Below, piece after piece: positions 47,773 through 56,500 of a DNA stretch of 64,000 nucleotides. The notes beneath the pieces were generated by a model, which saw only the letters and a list, made by a program, of their open reading frames with translations, was not told the origin of the DNA and searched no databases. Location of the stretch: contig OX638356.1 in assembly GCA_951813395.1 (NCBI GenBank), positions 661,340 to 725,339 of the forward strand, written 5' to 3'. The stretch comes from Longimicrobiales bacterium (lineage in GTDB: Bacteria; Gemmatimonadota; Gemmatimonadetes; Longimicrobiales; Gaopeijiaceae). The position numbers were made by a program, and so were the translations under genes. The stretch's first letter is position 1; each line of letters begins with the position of its first letter.

Positions 47773-50700
47773 CTACCACTCGATTCGCCAGATCCGCCCC
47801 CCTTCTCCGGCGGCCCACCCGACGCGGCCGCCCGGCGCGAACTCGACCGCCCACGCGCTCACGCCATCGAGCGGCGCCCACGTCGCGCCCATGTCCGCGC
47901 TGTACGCGGCCGCCGGCGGCGCCACGGCCACCACCCGCCGGTTCCCGCGCCGGCCCCCCACCGCGCTCCCGTACACGGCTCCGTTGATCGGCGCGGGACG
48001 GGTGGCCATCCAGGTACGGCCGCCGTCCGTGGTCGCGGCCGCGTTGGCGGCGACCACCTCGTCGCGCGCGGCCAGATCGCCGCCCAGCGCCATGAACGGC
48101 GACCCGTCCGCCATTGCCAGGGTGAAGATCCCCGCCGCCTCGCCCGTCGCCATCGGGACATCGACCTCGCTCCATGTGGCGCCGTAATCCCGGGTTGCGA
48201 GCACGCGCGCCGACCCCCCGGCACCCGTGCCGATCCACCCTTGTCCCGAATGGCCCGCCCGGGCGCAGGTGCCGCTGGCCGCGAAACCGCCTTCGCCCTC
48301 GCCGGCCGGCGGCATCGCCCTCGCCGGGACCCGCGCCCAACTGCGCCCGCCGTCCCCGGTGACCAGGATGTACGGTGCGCCGTCGAACGAGTCACCGTAC
48401 GCGAAGCCCTGCCGGCCGTCCCAGAAATCGAGGCAGTCCAGAAAGCCCTCGGGCGCGTCCATCAGGAAGACGAGGCGCCATGACTCGCCGCCGTCGGCGG
48501 TGCGGTAGATACGCGATGCCGGCCCCGTGCCCGCGGTCAGCGCAATGGCCGCAAGGGACGAGAAGCCGTGGATGTCGCGGAATTGGAGCGAATCGCCCGC
48601 CGGCGCCGCCACCCGCTCCCACGCGGCACCGCCGTCGACGGTCCGCAGGATCACCCCGCCGTGCCCACTGGCCCACACCGTCTCCGTGGACACCGGACTG
48701 ATCGCCTGCAGGACCTCGGTCGTGCCGCTGGACTGTTCGACGATGCCGGGCGCGTCGGGGCCGATTGCCGCGGCCGCGCCGCCCGCGTCCTGCGCCTCCG
48801 CACCCCGCCGCCGATACACCTCGCGTGCTTCGTCGAACTGGGCGAAGACGTGTTCGCGCTCGCGCTGCGATCGCCAGCCGGGCCACTGGTCCGCCATGGC
48901 CTGCAGCTTGGCGATCCAGCGGAGCGCGTAGTCGGCAGCCGCGGCGCTCCGGATCGGGCGCCCCGCGACCGTCACCCACACGGGGTTCGTGAACGCCTGC
49001 GGGTACGCCGTGTCGAGGGGCCAGCGGTCCTCGCGGGCGCCCTCGACCCGCAGGTGGATCCACCCGCTCGCGCCGATGGCCACGGTGTCGTCGATGACGA
49101 GGGACTTGCGGGCGCCGGTGAGCTCCCAGGTGCGGACCACGTCGCCGTCGACGACCAGCTCGACCCTTTCCATCGGCACCACGCCCCACACCCGGCCACT
49201 CAGCCGCACCTCGCCGGGGCCGTCGAGTTCGAGCTCTTCCCCCGGCTCCTTTCCATCGACCGTGAACTCGATCAGCGGGCCGGAGCTGACGAAGGAACGG
49301 CCGTCGCGGAGCCCCTGAAACCACCCGTCCATGGTCAGCGTGCCGTCCGGCGTGCGGACGTAGGTGCGCATCGAGCCGAGGAGCGGGGTGGCGTGCAGGC
49401 TGGAGATGGAGTCCTCGCCGCCCACCACGGTTGCGCGAATACCGTTGCTCCAGACGGCGTAGACCGGGGGCCAGCCGTCCTGGGGCGTGGACCACTCGAC
49501 GGCGTCGGCCGCGGCGAGGGCGGCGTCGACGATGAAGCCCTTGGCGCCGCCGAGGTTGCCTTCGAGGGGATCGCCGTTGTAGAAGGAGTGGACGTAGGCG
49601 GTTGTGGCCCCCTGGGCCTTGGCCTTCAGCATCATGTCCGTGTTGCTGGGGTAGAGACTCTCGATCGCCGTGCCTTCGTAGCCCATCGCGTACGGAGAGA
49701 TCAGGTGCTCCCGGTGGCCGAACATGAAGACGTGGCCGTAGAAGGGCGGGCGGTACTCCTGACCGACGACCAGTAGGCGGTCCGGCTCGGAGAGCGGGTG
49801 CGGGCCGCCGCCCGGCAGCCAGAACTGGTGGTCGAGGATGCGGTTGTCCTTGTTGGCGATCTGCTCGGCGACGACATCCTGGTCTTCGGCTGCGGACATC
49901 ATCATCAGGTTGGAGAGGCTGTTGCGCAGGTTGCCGGCGTAGTTCATGTGGACGTGGGTGGAGCCCGAGAACCAGCCGTCGTCGGAGAGGTCGGAGATCT
50001 CCTCGAGCGTGACTGTCATCGTGGTGGTCTCGCCTGGCTGGACGACCGCGGTGTGCGTGACCGGCGTGGTTTCGAAGCCGCGCACGATCGTCATTTCGGC
50101 TTCGCCGGCCGGGAGTTCGACGGTGAACGAACCCGGATGGTGGAAGATCCGGTCGCCGGCGCGGGCCACGCGGGCATACGCGTCGGCGGGCGCGTAGGAC
50201 CTGCCGTCCGCGGCGGTAAGGTGCACGCGGCTGGCCAGCATCTCGCCCTGCGGGTCGACGGTGGTCACCGAGAGCGTCCCGGTGGGCCGGGCCCAGTGCC
50301 GCTCCATGATGTTGACGCGCCGCAGCTTGCCGCCGTTGGCTTCCAGGAGGTACAGCTGCGGCAGTCCGGACAGGTGGTTCGGGACGCCTTCCACCCACGG
50401 GTCGCCGCCGTTGGCCACGAAGGCGATCCACTCCGCGTCCGGTGACCAGCGCGGGTGGAAGGCGTCGTGGTCGAAGAAGGTCATCTTGTAGGGCTCGCCG
50501 CCCGTCGTGGGCTGGACGTACAGGTTCTGGAACTGGTCCGCGGCGCCCGCGGTCGAGGAGTAGACGAAACGGCGGCCGTCATACGACACGTGCGGCTGGG
50601 TGCGGTAGAGCGTCTGCTCGGCGAGCACGACCCGGCGGTCCTCGATGCCGCCGGCACGGGCCGGAACCCGGTAGACGTTGCCGCTCCCGAGTGCCACGTC

Positions 50701-51423
50701 GCGGTTGGAGACGATCAGCAGTTCCTCGCCGTTCGGCAGCCATGCGGGCGAGATGTGCATGTCCCAGGGCCCGAAGTAGAGCCGGTCGCGGGCAAAATAG
50801 TTGTCGGAGGTGACCGCGACCTCCGGGCCGGTCCAGGCGCCGCCGGCGAATGGGCGGATGTAGACGTTGAAGTAGCCGCTCGGCGCGGTCGAGACGTAGG
50901 CGATCCGGCCGCCGTCCGGCGAAAAGCGCGGGTCGGTGTGGATGTGGGCGCCCTCGGTGAGGCGGTGGCGCTCCCCGGTGGCCGTGTTCATGACTTCGAG
51001 GTCGATAGTGCCGCCGCCGTCGTCGGCCGTGTAGAGCAGCCACGCGCCGTCGGGAGAGTAGTTGGGCGAGGAGTAGTAGTCGGGGCCGTGCACGATCTCG
51101 TGGGCGTCGCCGGTCGCGATGTCCACTTCCCAGAGCGACCCGCTCATGGCCACCGCAACGCGCTCGCCGCCGGGGTGCCAGGCCGGGTACCAGGGCGACG
51201 AGGAGGGTGCCGGGGGGAAATGGAAGTTGTGCATGTAGTTGCCGCCGTGCGCGGCGGCGGGGTAGGCGCGCTGGGCGGAGAGGGAGCCGTGGGGCGCAAG
51301 CCCGGTCAGCGCGAGGGCGGCGGCCAGCGCGAGGGCGCGGGCGGGCGTGAAGGCGCGAGCGGGCGCGAGGGCGGGGCGGGCCAAGCGGGCGACGAAGGTT
51401 AGGGCGTTGCCGATTCGGGTCAT
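47773..51423 (-). CDS. Secreted TolB-propeller / CehA-type metallohydrolase / YCF48-like propeller fusion
   Basis: This 1216-aa protein has an Ala/Pro-rich signal peptide (cut near SLSAQ, residue 51). The first third is a TolB/PD40-type beta-propeller (repeats such as PNYSPDGAWLLYTAD and PRFSPDGGRIAYVS). A CehA/McbA-type PHP metallohydrolase occupies about 490-850, with metal-binding histidines in STHVHMNYAG and later histidines in GHVFMFGHREH and VHSFYNGD. From about 890 comes a second propeller of YCF48/BNR type (ILRTVDGGAAW, IYRTADGGESW, ATTDGGRTW). The first two parts are commonly one protein; the third is usually separate. It is predicted to be periplasmic or exported; the substrate is unknown. 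Confidence 0.82.
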   Translation of the reverse strand: MTRIGNALTFVARLARPALAPARAFTPARALALAAALALTGLAPHGSLSAQRAYPAAAHGGNYMHNFHFPPAPSSSPWYPAWHPGGERVAVAMSGSLWEVDIATGDAHEIVHGPDYYSSPNYSPDGAWLLYTADDGGGTIDLEVMNTATGERHRLTEGAHIHTDPRFSPDGGRIAYVSTAPSGYFNVYIRPFAGGAWTGPEVAVTSDNYFARDRLYFGPWDMHISPAWLPNGEELLIVSNRDVALGSGNVYRVPARAGGIEDRRVVLAEQTLYRTQPHVSYDGRRFVYSSTAGAADQFQNLYVQPTTGGEPYKMTFFDHDAFHPRWSPDAEWIAFVANGGDPWVEGVPNHLSGLPQLYLLEANGGKLRRVNIMERHWARPTGTLSVTTVDPQGEMLASRVHLTAADGRSYAPADAYARVARAGDRIFHHPGSFTVELPAGEAEMTIVRGFETTPVTHTAVVQPGETTTMTVTLEEISDLSDDGWFSGSTHVHMNYAGNLRNSLSNLMMMSAAEDQDVVAEQIANKDNRILDHQFWLPGGGPHPLSEPDRLLVVGQEYRPPFYGHVFMFGHREHLISPYAMGYEGTAIESLYPSNTDMMLKAKAQGATTAYVHSFYNGDPLEGNLGGAKGFIVDAALAAADAVEWSTPQDGWPPVYAVWSNGIRATVVGGEDSISSLHATPLLGSMRTYVRTPDGTLTMDGWFQGLRDGRSFVSSGPLIEFTVDGKEPGEELELDGPGEVRLSGRVWGVVPMERVELVVDGDVVRTWELTGARKSLVIDDTVAIGASGWIHLRVEGAREDRWPLDTAYPQAFTNPVWVTVAGRPIRSAAAADYALRWIAKLQAMADQWPGWRSQREREHVFAQFDEAREVYRRRGAEAQDAGGAAAAIGPDAPGIVEQSSGTTEVLQAISPVSTETVWASGHGGVILRTVDGGAAWERVAAPAGDSLQFRDIHGFSSLAAIALTAGTGPASRIYRTADGGESWRLVFLMDAPEGFLDCLDFWDGRQGFAYGDSFDGAPYILVTGDGGRSWARVPARAMPPAGEGEGGFAASGTCARAGHSGQGWIGTGAGGSARVLATRDYGATWSEVDVPMATGEAAGIFTLAMADGSPFMALGGDLAARDEVVAANAAATTDGGRTWMATRPAPINGAVYGSAVGGRRGNRRVVAVAPPAAAYSADMGATWAPLDGVSAWAVEFAPGGRVGWAAGEGGRIWRIEW

Positions 51424-51672
51424 GCGGCGCGTCCGGGGCAGGGGTGGATGCCCGAGCCCGATGCGGTGGGGCGCGGGCGTGCAGGGATCGTACCGCGCGG
51501 CGGGGGGGTGGGCCAGTGGGGGGTGGGGGTGGTGATGGACGCCGGTGCCCGGATGGCGTCCGCGCCAGCCGTCCGGACCGTCGTCTGGCGAGGGCGTGAC
51601 CGTTTGCCACGGGAAGCAGCGGGTCGCTACATATCCCGGTGGAGCATCCTGCAGGCTTGTTGTCGAATGTCA

Positions 51673-51706
51673 ACTAAAGGTTACTTAGTGTAATGTTCAC
51701 TTTACA
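51673..51706. promoter_or_regulatory. Nested AT-rich inverted repeats over the amidase start
   Basis: ACTAA (51673-51677) pairs with TTAGT (51685-51689), and TGTAA (51689-51693) pairs with TTACA (51702-51706). The block is one of the most AT-rich in the window and covers the amidase start codon at 51693. A repressor binding here would block initiation. No confident -35/-10 pair could be assigned. Confidence 0.4.
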
Positions 51707-53294
51707 TTTGTGGTCGCGCTTCTGCCCCCGCCACACGCTCGTGGTGCTCAGTCTGGCGTTCATGTTCGGCACCGGTCCGCTCGACGGGCAGAGTTTCGAG
51801 CTCGAAGAGGCGACGATTGCCGACATCCACGCCGCTTTCCTCTCCGACGACCTGACGTGCGTGGACCTCGTGCAGGCATACCTGGACCGGATCGATGCGT
51901 ACGACGAGCAGGGACCGCGGCTTAACGCAATCGCGACCCTGAACCCGCGCGCGCTCGACGAAGCGGCGCGCCTTGACGATGCCCTGGCGGCAGGCGGTCT
52001 CACCGGGCCGCTGCACTGCGTTCCGGTTCTGCTGAAGGACCAGGTCGAGACCAGCGACATGCCGACGACGTACGGCTCAGCGCTCTTTGCCGACTTTGTG
52101 CCGGACCGGGACGCGACGATCGTCACGCGGATGAAGGAGGCGGGCGCGCTGATCCTGGCCAAGACGAACATGGGCGAGTTCGCGTCGCGCTACGTGGGGT
52201 CGGGCTTCGGTGTGATCCGCAACGCCTACGACCCCCGTCGCAACCCCAGCGGCTCGTCGGGCGGCACCAGCGTGGGCGTCGCGGCCAACTTCGGCATGGT
52301 CGGCGTCGGCGAGGACACGGGCGGCTCGATCCGCGGTCCGGCGGCGGTGGCGTCGCTGGTCGGTCTGCGGCCCACCCTAGAGCTCGTCAGCCGCTTCGGC
52401 CTGATGCCCGCCAACCCCACGACCGACACGCAGGGCCCGATCACTCGCACGGTCATGGACGCGGCCATTCTGCTGGGCGTGATCGCGGGCTACGATCGGA
52501 ACGATCCCGTGACCGCGCGCGCCGTGGGCCGTGTGCCGGATTCATATGAGGGCGGACTTGGCGACGACGGGTTGCGGGGGGCCCGCATCGGAGTCATCCG
52601 CGATCCCATGGACGAGTCGGTGGATCAGGACTCGGAGGGGTTCCGGCAGGTGCGCTCCCGCGTCGACGCGGCGGTGGCGGATCTGCGACGGCTCGGGGCC
52701 GAGGTCGTGGACCCCGTCGCGGTCGCGGGGATCGAGACGGTGAACCCGGTGTTCGGCAGCAACGCGTTCGAGACCGAGGAGGCTACGGACGCGTACCTGG
52801 CCGGGCATGCCGGCGCACCGTACAAGACACTGCGCTCGATCCTGCTGACCGGGCGCGTGACGCCGTGGCGGGCCGCGGGACTGGCGGGGTCACTCGGCAA
52901 GACCACCCGCGACCCCGGCTATCTGGACTACCTGCTCGCGCGCGGCCGGATCAGGCGGGACGTGCTCGTGGCCATGGCCGCCCACGACCTGGACGTTCTT
53001 GTCTACGCCACCTTCGACCACCCGCCGACACCCATCGCGGAGGATGCCGAGACCAACCCGGCCCCGGCCGACCGGTACGGCCTGGGCGACAACCGTCTCC
53101 TCAGCCCCATCACCGGGTTCCCCGCGCTGACGGTGCCGGCCGGGTTCACGCCGGACGGGCTGCCCGTGGGGATCGAGTTCCTGGGACGGCCGTTCACCGA
53201 GGCCATGCTGCTGCGCTTCGGGTACGCGTTCGAACAGGGGACGGGGTATCGGCGGCCGCCGGCGAGCGCGCCGGCGCTGGGCGGGGGGCGGTAA
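51693..53294 (+). CDS. Secreted amidase-signature family hydrolase
   Basis: This 533-aa protein has a signal peptide (about 1-33). Its amidase-signature triad is Lys115 in PVLLKDQVETSD, a cis-serine near residue 187 in NPSGSSGGTSVG and the nucleophile serine near residue 212 in GEDTGGSIRGPA. All are intact, so it should hydrolyse amides or peptidyl amides outside the cytoplasm. The ATG at 51693 is supported by the signal peptide. Its last 101 bases overlap, on the opposite strand, the 3' end of the STAND gene. Confidence 0.93.
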   Translation: MFTLHLWSRFCPRHTLVVLSLAFMFGTGPLDGQSFELEEATIADIHAAFLSDDLTCVDLVQAYLDRIDAYDEQGPRLNAIATLNPRALDEAARLDDALAAGGLTGPLHCVPVLLKDQVETSDMPTTYGSALFADFVPDRDATIVTRMKEAGALILAKTNMGEFASRYVGSGFGVIRNAYDPRRNPSGSSGGTSVGVAANFGMVGVGEDTGGSIRGPAAVASLVGLRPTLELVSRFGLMPANPTTDTQGPITRTVMDAAILLGVIAGYDRNDPVTARAVGRVPDSYEGGLGDDGLRGARIGVIRDPMDESVDQDSEGFRQVRSRVDAAVADLRRLGAEVVDPVAVAGIETVNPVFGSNAFETEEATDAYLAGHAGAPYKTLRSILLTGRVTPWRAAGLAGSLGKTTRDPGYLDYLLARGRIRRDVLVAMAAHDLDVLVYATFDHPPTPIAEDAETNPAPADRYGLGDNRLLSPITGFPALTVPAGFTPDGLPVGIEFLGRPFTEAMLLRFGYAFEQGTGYRRPPASAPALGGGR

Positions 53295-56200
53295 GTATAC
53301 ATGCCGTGTAGCCGTGTTTCCTCGCCAGCCTTGCCAGGGTCTCCGGAGGCCCACCCTTTAGCGGTGCCAAGTGGGCCTCTGCCGAGACGGAACGGCCAAG
53401 GAGGGTAGCGTATAACTCAGGTTCGGTGCCTACCAAATGGCGGAAGAACACCGGGTCGGCGTCCGGCGGTATCGCAAGGATCAGGTCACGCCGGTCGTCG
53501 GTGGTCATTCGGTCTCGTGCAGTCAATATAAGCTCGTGTTTGGCTGGCGAAGGATCGTCGTCTCCTTGCTCCTCTTTGGACTTGGCGCTCTCGCGAGCAT
53601 TGTGAAGCGTCCAGGCCCGTGCAGCATCGGAGTCGGAGCGAAGGACCTCGAGGAGCAAATCAGTGTCACCGCACTCGACTACGGCAGCTTGCCAGAGGGT
53701 GCCCGACACACCGCCGGGTCTCCTTCCGCCCACACTCTCCCACAATCCGGCGGCGGTAGCCCCACGCACACGAGGGTCTGGGTGCTCCAGAAACCTGTGT
53801 TTCCATTCCCGTGGCATGTCATCCCAGGGAAGCCGGTTCCCCACGGATTGGGCGTAGTCGGGCACTACCGCCATGATGTGGCGTACCGCGTCTTCGCCGA
53901 GACCGCCGACCCGCACCCCAAAACCAACTGCGACGGATTCGAGCCGTGGATCGCTCGCGACGATGCTCCACGCCGTGTCCGATGCAGCATGCGTAGCCGT
54001 CGCCGCCTCCAGAAACGGAGTGATCCAGTCAGGAGGTGCCCGCCCGAACGCGACGAGGGCTTCCAGCCAATCCATGGGTGAGGCTACAACTTGAGCGAGC
54101 TGGTTGGGAATGAGCTTGAGGATGTCCGGATAGTGGTGGTCCATCAGTTCACGCTGCTGCTCGTAGTACGACATCCGCGCAACGACGATCTTTGGCGGCT
54201 CGTCGCTCCACTGGACCGCAATGGCCCGTGCGATGGAGTGCAACTTCCGCTCGGGACGGTCATGTGATCGCATTTCGCCAGGGGCTGGGAAAAGGCGACG
54301 AAGTATGGGAACGTCGATTCTCGGCAGATCTGCTTGCAGTCGATGTCTGGCGATCAGCCTTTGTGCCCACAGAGCCACGCCCGGCGCGTTGTCAGCCAAC
54401 GCGATGACGCCGGGTAGCATCGCGGAGAGTTTCTCCCGTGCCGTCGCCCGGGTTTCGGACCTCTCGTTCAACACTCCGGGTCCGATGGCCCAGCGGCGGA
54501 CGATCTCACGAGCGCACGAGACTCCGGCTAGGCTCATGTGGCGAAAAACACCCATGGCTGTGGGCCAAAAGCGCGCGATTTCGCTCACGTCAGTTCCGGA
54601 CAGCGAACCCAATGCGAGTCTGAATCCTGTTTCGGTGACCCGATCCCCGCGGATGTTCTCGAAGTGTAGTGCGAATACAACCTGCAAGAGCCTGGTCAAG
54701 CCATTCTCCCACCCGCGTGGCGCCGAGGAATCTGCCGTCTTCGTTGCGATCAGATCCGTTTGATCCACAATCTTCTGGAGCAGGAGGTGCCGGCGTTCCA
54801 CAGCTCCGGCACCTAGGCATCCGCCGAGGACCCAGTTTCTTGCGTGCGCGTCAAGCGCGTCGCCGTCGGATCGACTCTCGATGACATCAGGTATCATCTG
54901 CTCCAATGCGCGGTCAGGTGCGAATTCGAGTGCCGGCGCGGCAATGAGTTCGGTTTTCTCCGCGTGGTTGCCGAGCACCCAATCGACGGCCTGCTTTCCC
55001 GACCACGCGTAGTCCTCCCACAAGCGCTTCCCAACCCCCGCATCGTCGTGTTCTTCAAGGCGTCCACGCACCAGGCGATGCGGAACTGATGCTCCTCTGC
55101 GCAGTGTCCCAATCAGCGTCTCAGTGCAGGCCACGGGGTCTTGCACTTCCTCGATGACGGGCTCGATGGCGTTACTCCAACTGCCGGAGAAGAAGCTGCG
55201 CCGGACCAGGGCATGTCGAAGTGCGGATGGCATGACCGACAGGGCCCCGGTCGGAAACAGGTCGTTCCCGATCTCGTGAACGATGCCGGTACCTGCGACC
55301 GGAAGGACTCCCTCTCGCAGGCGCGACTCATGCACCTGCAGGGTCTTCGCGGCACCGGTGAGACTCATCCCGGCCGAACCACCCAGGGCAAATGCCGCCA
55401 GTGCATCAAGTGTGAAACGCGAAGGGCGGATGTCCCTTTTCAGTTCCGACAACAACAGTTGCCCGCTTGCCAGGTCCTGGAGTTCGCCTCGTTGTGCCCA
55501 CTGCGCCAGGGTCACGGCCAGCCCGGGCCTGCCGTTACTCTGGTCGAGAATCTCACCGATCAGCACGTTCGTGAACCGGGGGCCCACCGCGAGGACAATG
55601 TCCGCCATTACGCTTCGCGCAAGCGGGTTCACCCGGCGAACCCGATCGCGGGGCAGATACAGGGCCTGGCGAACATCGTCCTCGTGCCCGGGCCAGGTTG
55701 TGGCCATGATCCGGAACCGCATGTCCAACTCGCGTCGCAGTCGGCTCAGTTTGCCGAGAAGGGAATCGCGGGAAGTCGCAGCATCCAGGTGCGCGTCGTC
55801 AACGAAGACCCAATCGGGGTCGAGTTCACGGCAAGCGTCAGCGATCTGTCCGAGGTCTTCCGAAACCACGAAGAGCCCATGCCCCTCCCTGGCGAGCGCC
55901 CCCAGAAGCGCCGTCTTCCCGACGCCGGGCTGGCCCGAGATCACGACGTCATGTCGAGCCCGTCGCAGCCAGGCCAATTCGTCGTCCCGACCAAGCAGCT
56001 GCTGCGCTGGAAAGGGTCGAGGCGACCTGGGCAAGGCCGACAGAGCGGGCGGATCGCCGGTCAGACCCAGTAGTTCCCTTCGCCATGCCGGATTCTTGTA
56101 GAGGCGGCCCACGAAGTCGGCATGGTCATGGATGTTGCGCAGGACGAACCCCAGTTCGGCGGCGCGTTTGTTGAGGTTTCTCCGCTTCAGCGGGGTCAGC

Positions 56201-56499
56201 GCCTGCGAGGTCGCCAGCACGCACTCGCTGGCAGAGCTTCCCGTGCTCCTGCAGGACTTCAGATTCCTGGTGAGATTGCCGATTACGTCCTCACCCGTGG
56301 TGGCCACCAGCGGGATGGGATGCCGGCCGCCCGGCACCGACATCGCCCCGTCCATACCCCCGTCTCCCCCTCCCCGAATCGGCACCAGGCCCGGATACAC
56401 ATCGCGCAGCAAATCCACCGCACATCGCTCGAACAGATCCGGATCCAGTCTCTTCCCCAGACGTTCCTCGATGTCCCGGTACAGTGGGTCCTTCACCAC
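53194..56499 (-). CDS. STAND-like NTPase with N-terminal restriction-endonuclease-like domain
   Basis: This 1101-aa protein carries an N-terminal domain of about 145 residues resembling the restriction-endonuclease/Mrr fold: RGGGDGGMDG at 42-51, then LVATT at 64-68 where an E/Q-x-K motif is expected. Next is an NTPase module with Walker A GQPGVGKTA (189-197) and Walker B DWVFVDDAH (229-237). The remaining 700 residues look like helical repeats suited to sensing. The last ~35 residues are a Pro/Ala/Arg-rich tail read antisense to the amidase gene. The GTG start (56499) follows GGAGG, one base after the partner gene's stop. The layout recalls antiviral STAND proteins (inference). Confidence 0.7.
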   Translation of the reverse strand: MVKDPLYRDIEERLGKRLDPDLFERCAVDLLRDVYPGLVPIRGGGDGGMDGAMSVPGGRHPIPLVATTGEDVIGNLTRNLKSCRSTGSSASECVLATSQALTPLKRRNLNKRAAELGFVLRNIHDHADFVGRLYKNPAWRRELLGLTGDPPALSALPRSPRPFPAQQLLGRDDELAWLRRARHDVVISGQPGVGKTALLGALAREGHGLFVVSEDLGQIADACRELDPDWVFVDDAHLDAATSRDSLLGKLSRLRRELDMRFRIMATTWPGHEDDVRQALYLPRDRVRRVNPLARSVMADIVLAVGPRFTNVLIGEILDQSNGRPGLAVTLAQWAQRGELQDLASGQLLLSELKRDIRPSRFTLDALAAFALGGSAGMSLTGAAKTLQVHESRLREGVLPVAGTGIVHEIGNDLFPTGALSVMPSALRHALVRRSFFSGSWSNAIEPVIEEVQDPVACTETLIGTLRRGASVPHRLVRGRLEEHDDAGVGKRLWEDYAWSGKQAVDWVLGNHAEKTELIAAPALEFAPDRALEQMIPDVIESRSDGDALDAHARNWVLGGCLGAGAVERRHLLLQKIVDQTDLIATKTADSSAPRGWENGLTRLLQVVFALHFENIRGDRVTETGFRLALGSLSGTDVSEIARFWPTAMGVFRHMSLAGVSCAREIVRRWAIGPGVLNERSETRATAREKLSAMLPGVIALADNAPGVALWAQRLIARHRLQADLPRIDVPILRRLFPAPGEMRSHDRPERKLHSIARAIAVQWSDEPPKIVVARMSYYEQQRELMDHHYPDILKLIPNQLAQVVASPMDWLEALVAFGRAPPDWITPFLEAATATHAASDTAWSIVASDPRLESVAVGFGVRVGGLGEDAVRHIMAVVPDYAQSVGNRLPWDDMPREWKHRFLEHPDPRVRGATAAGLWESVGGRRPGGVSGTLWQAAVVECGDTDLLLEVLRSDSDAARAWTLHNARESAKSKEEQGDDDPSPAKHELILTARDRMTTDDRRDLILAIPPDADPVFFRHLVGTEPELYATLLGRSVSAEAHLAPLKGGPPETLARLARKHGYTACILTAPRPAPARSPAAADTPSPVRTRTRSAAAWPR
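53295..53302. repeat. Left copy of border repeat GTATACAT
   Basis: The octamer GTATACAT begins directly after the amidase stop codon. An identical direct copy lies at 58066-58073 beyond the two-gene ATPase island. It could be a target duplication or a trace of site-specific insertion. The sequence is AT-rich and nearly palindromic in a GC-rich genome, but eight bases alone prove little. Confidence 0.35.
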
Positions 56500-56500
56500 T

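Noticed and set aside
51290-51400. Tandem repeat of GCGAGGGCG-like units at the start of the fusion hydrolase gene
   Set aside because: It encodes the Ala/Arg/Pro-rich signal peptide; the repeat is irregular and explained by codon bias.
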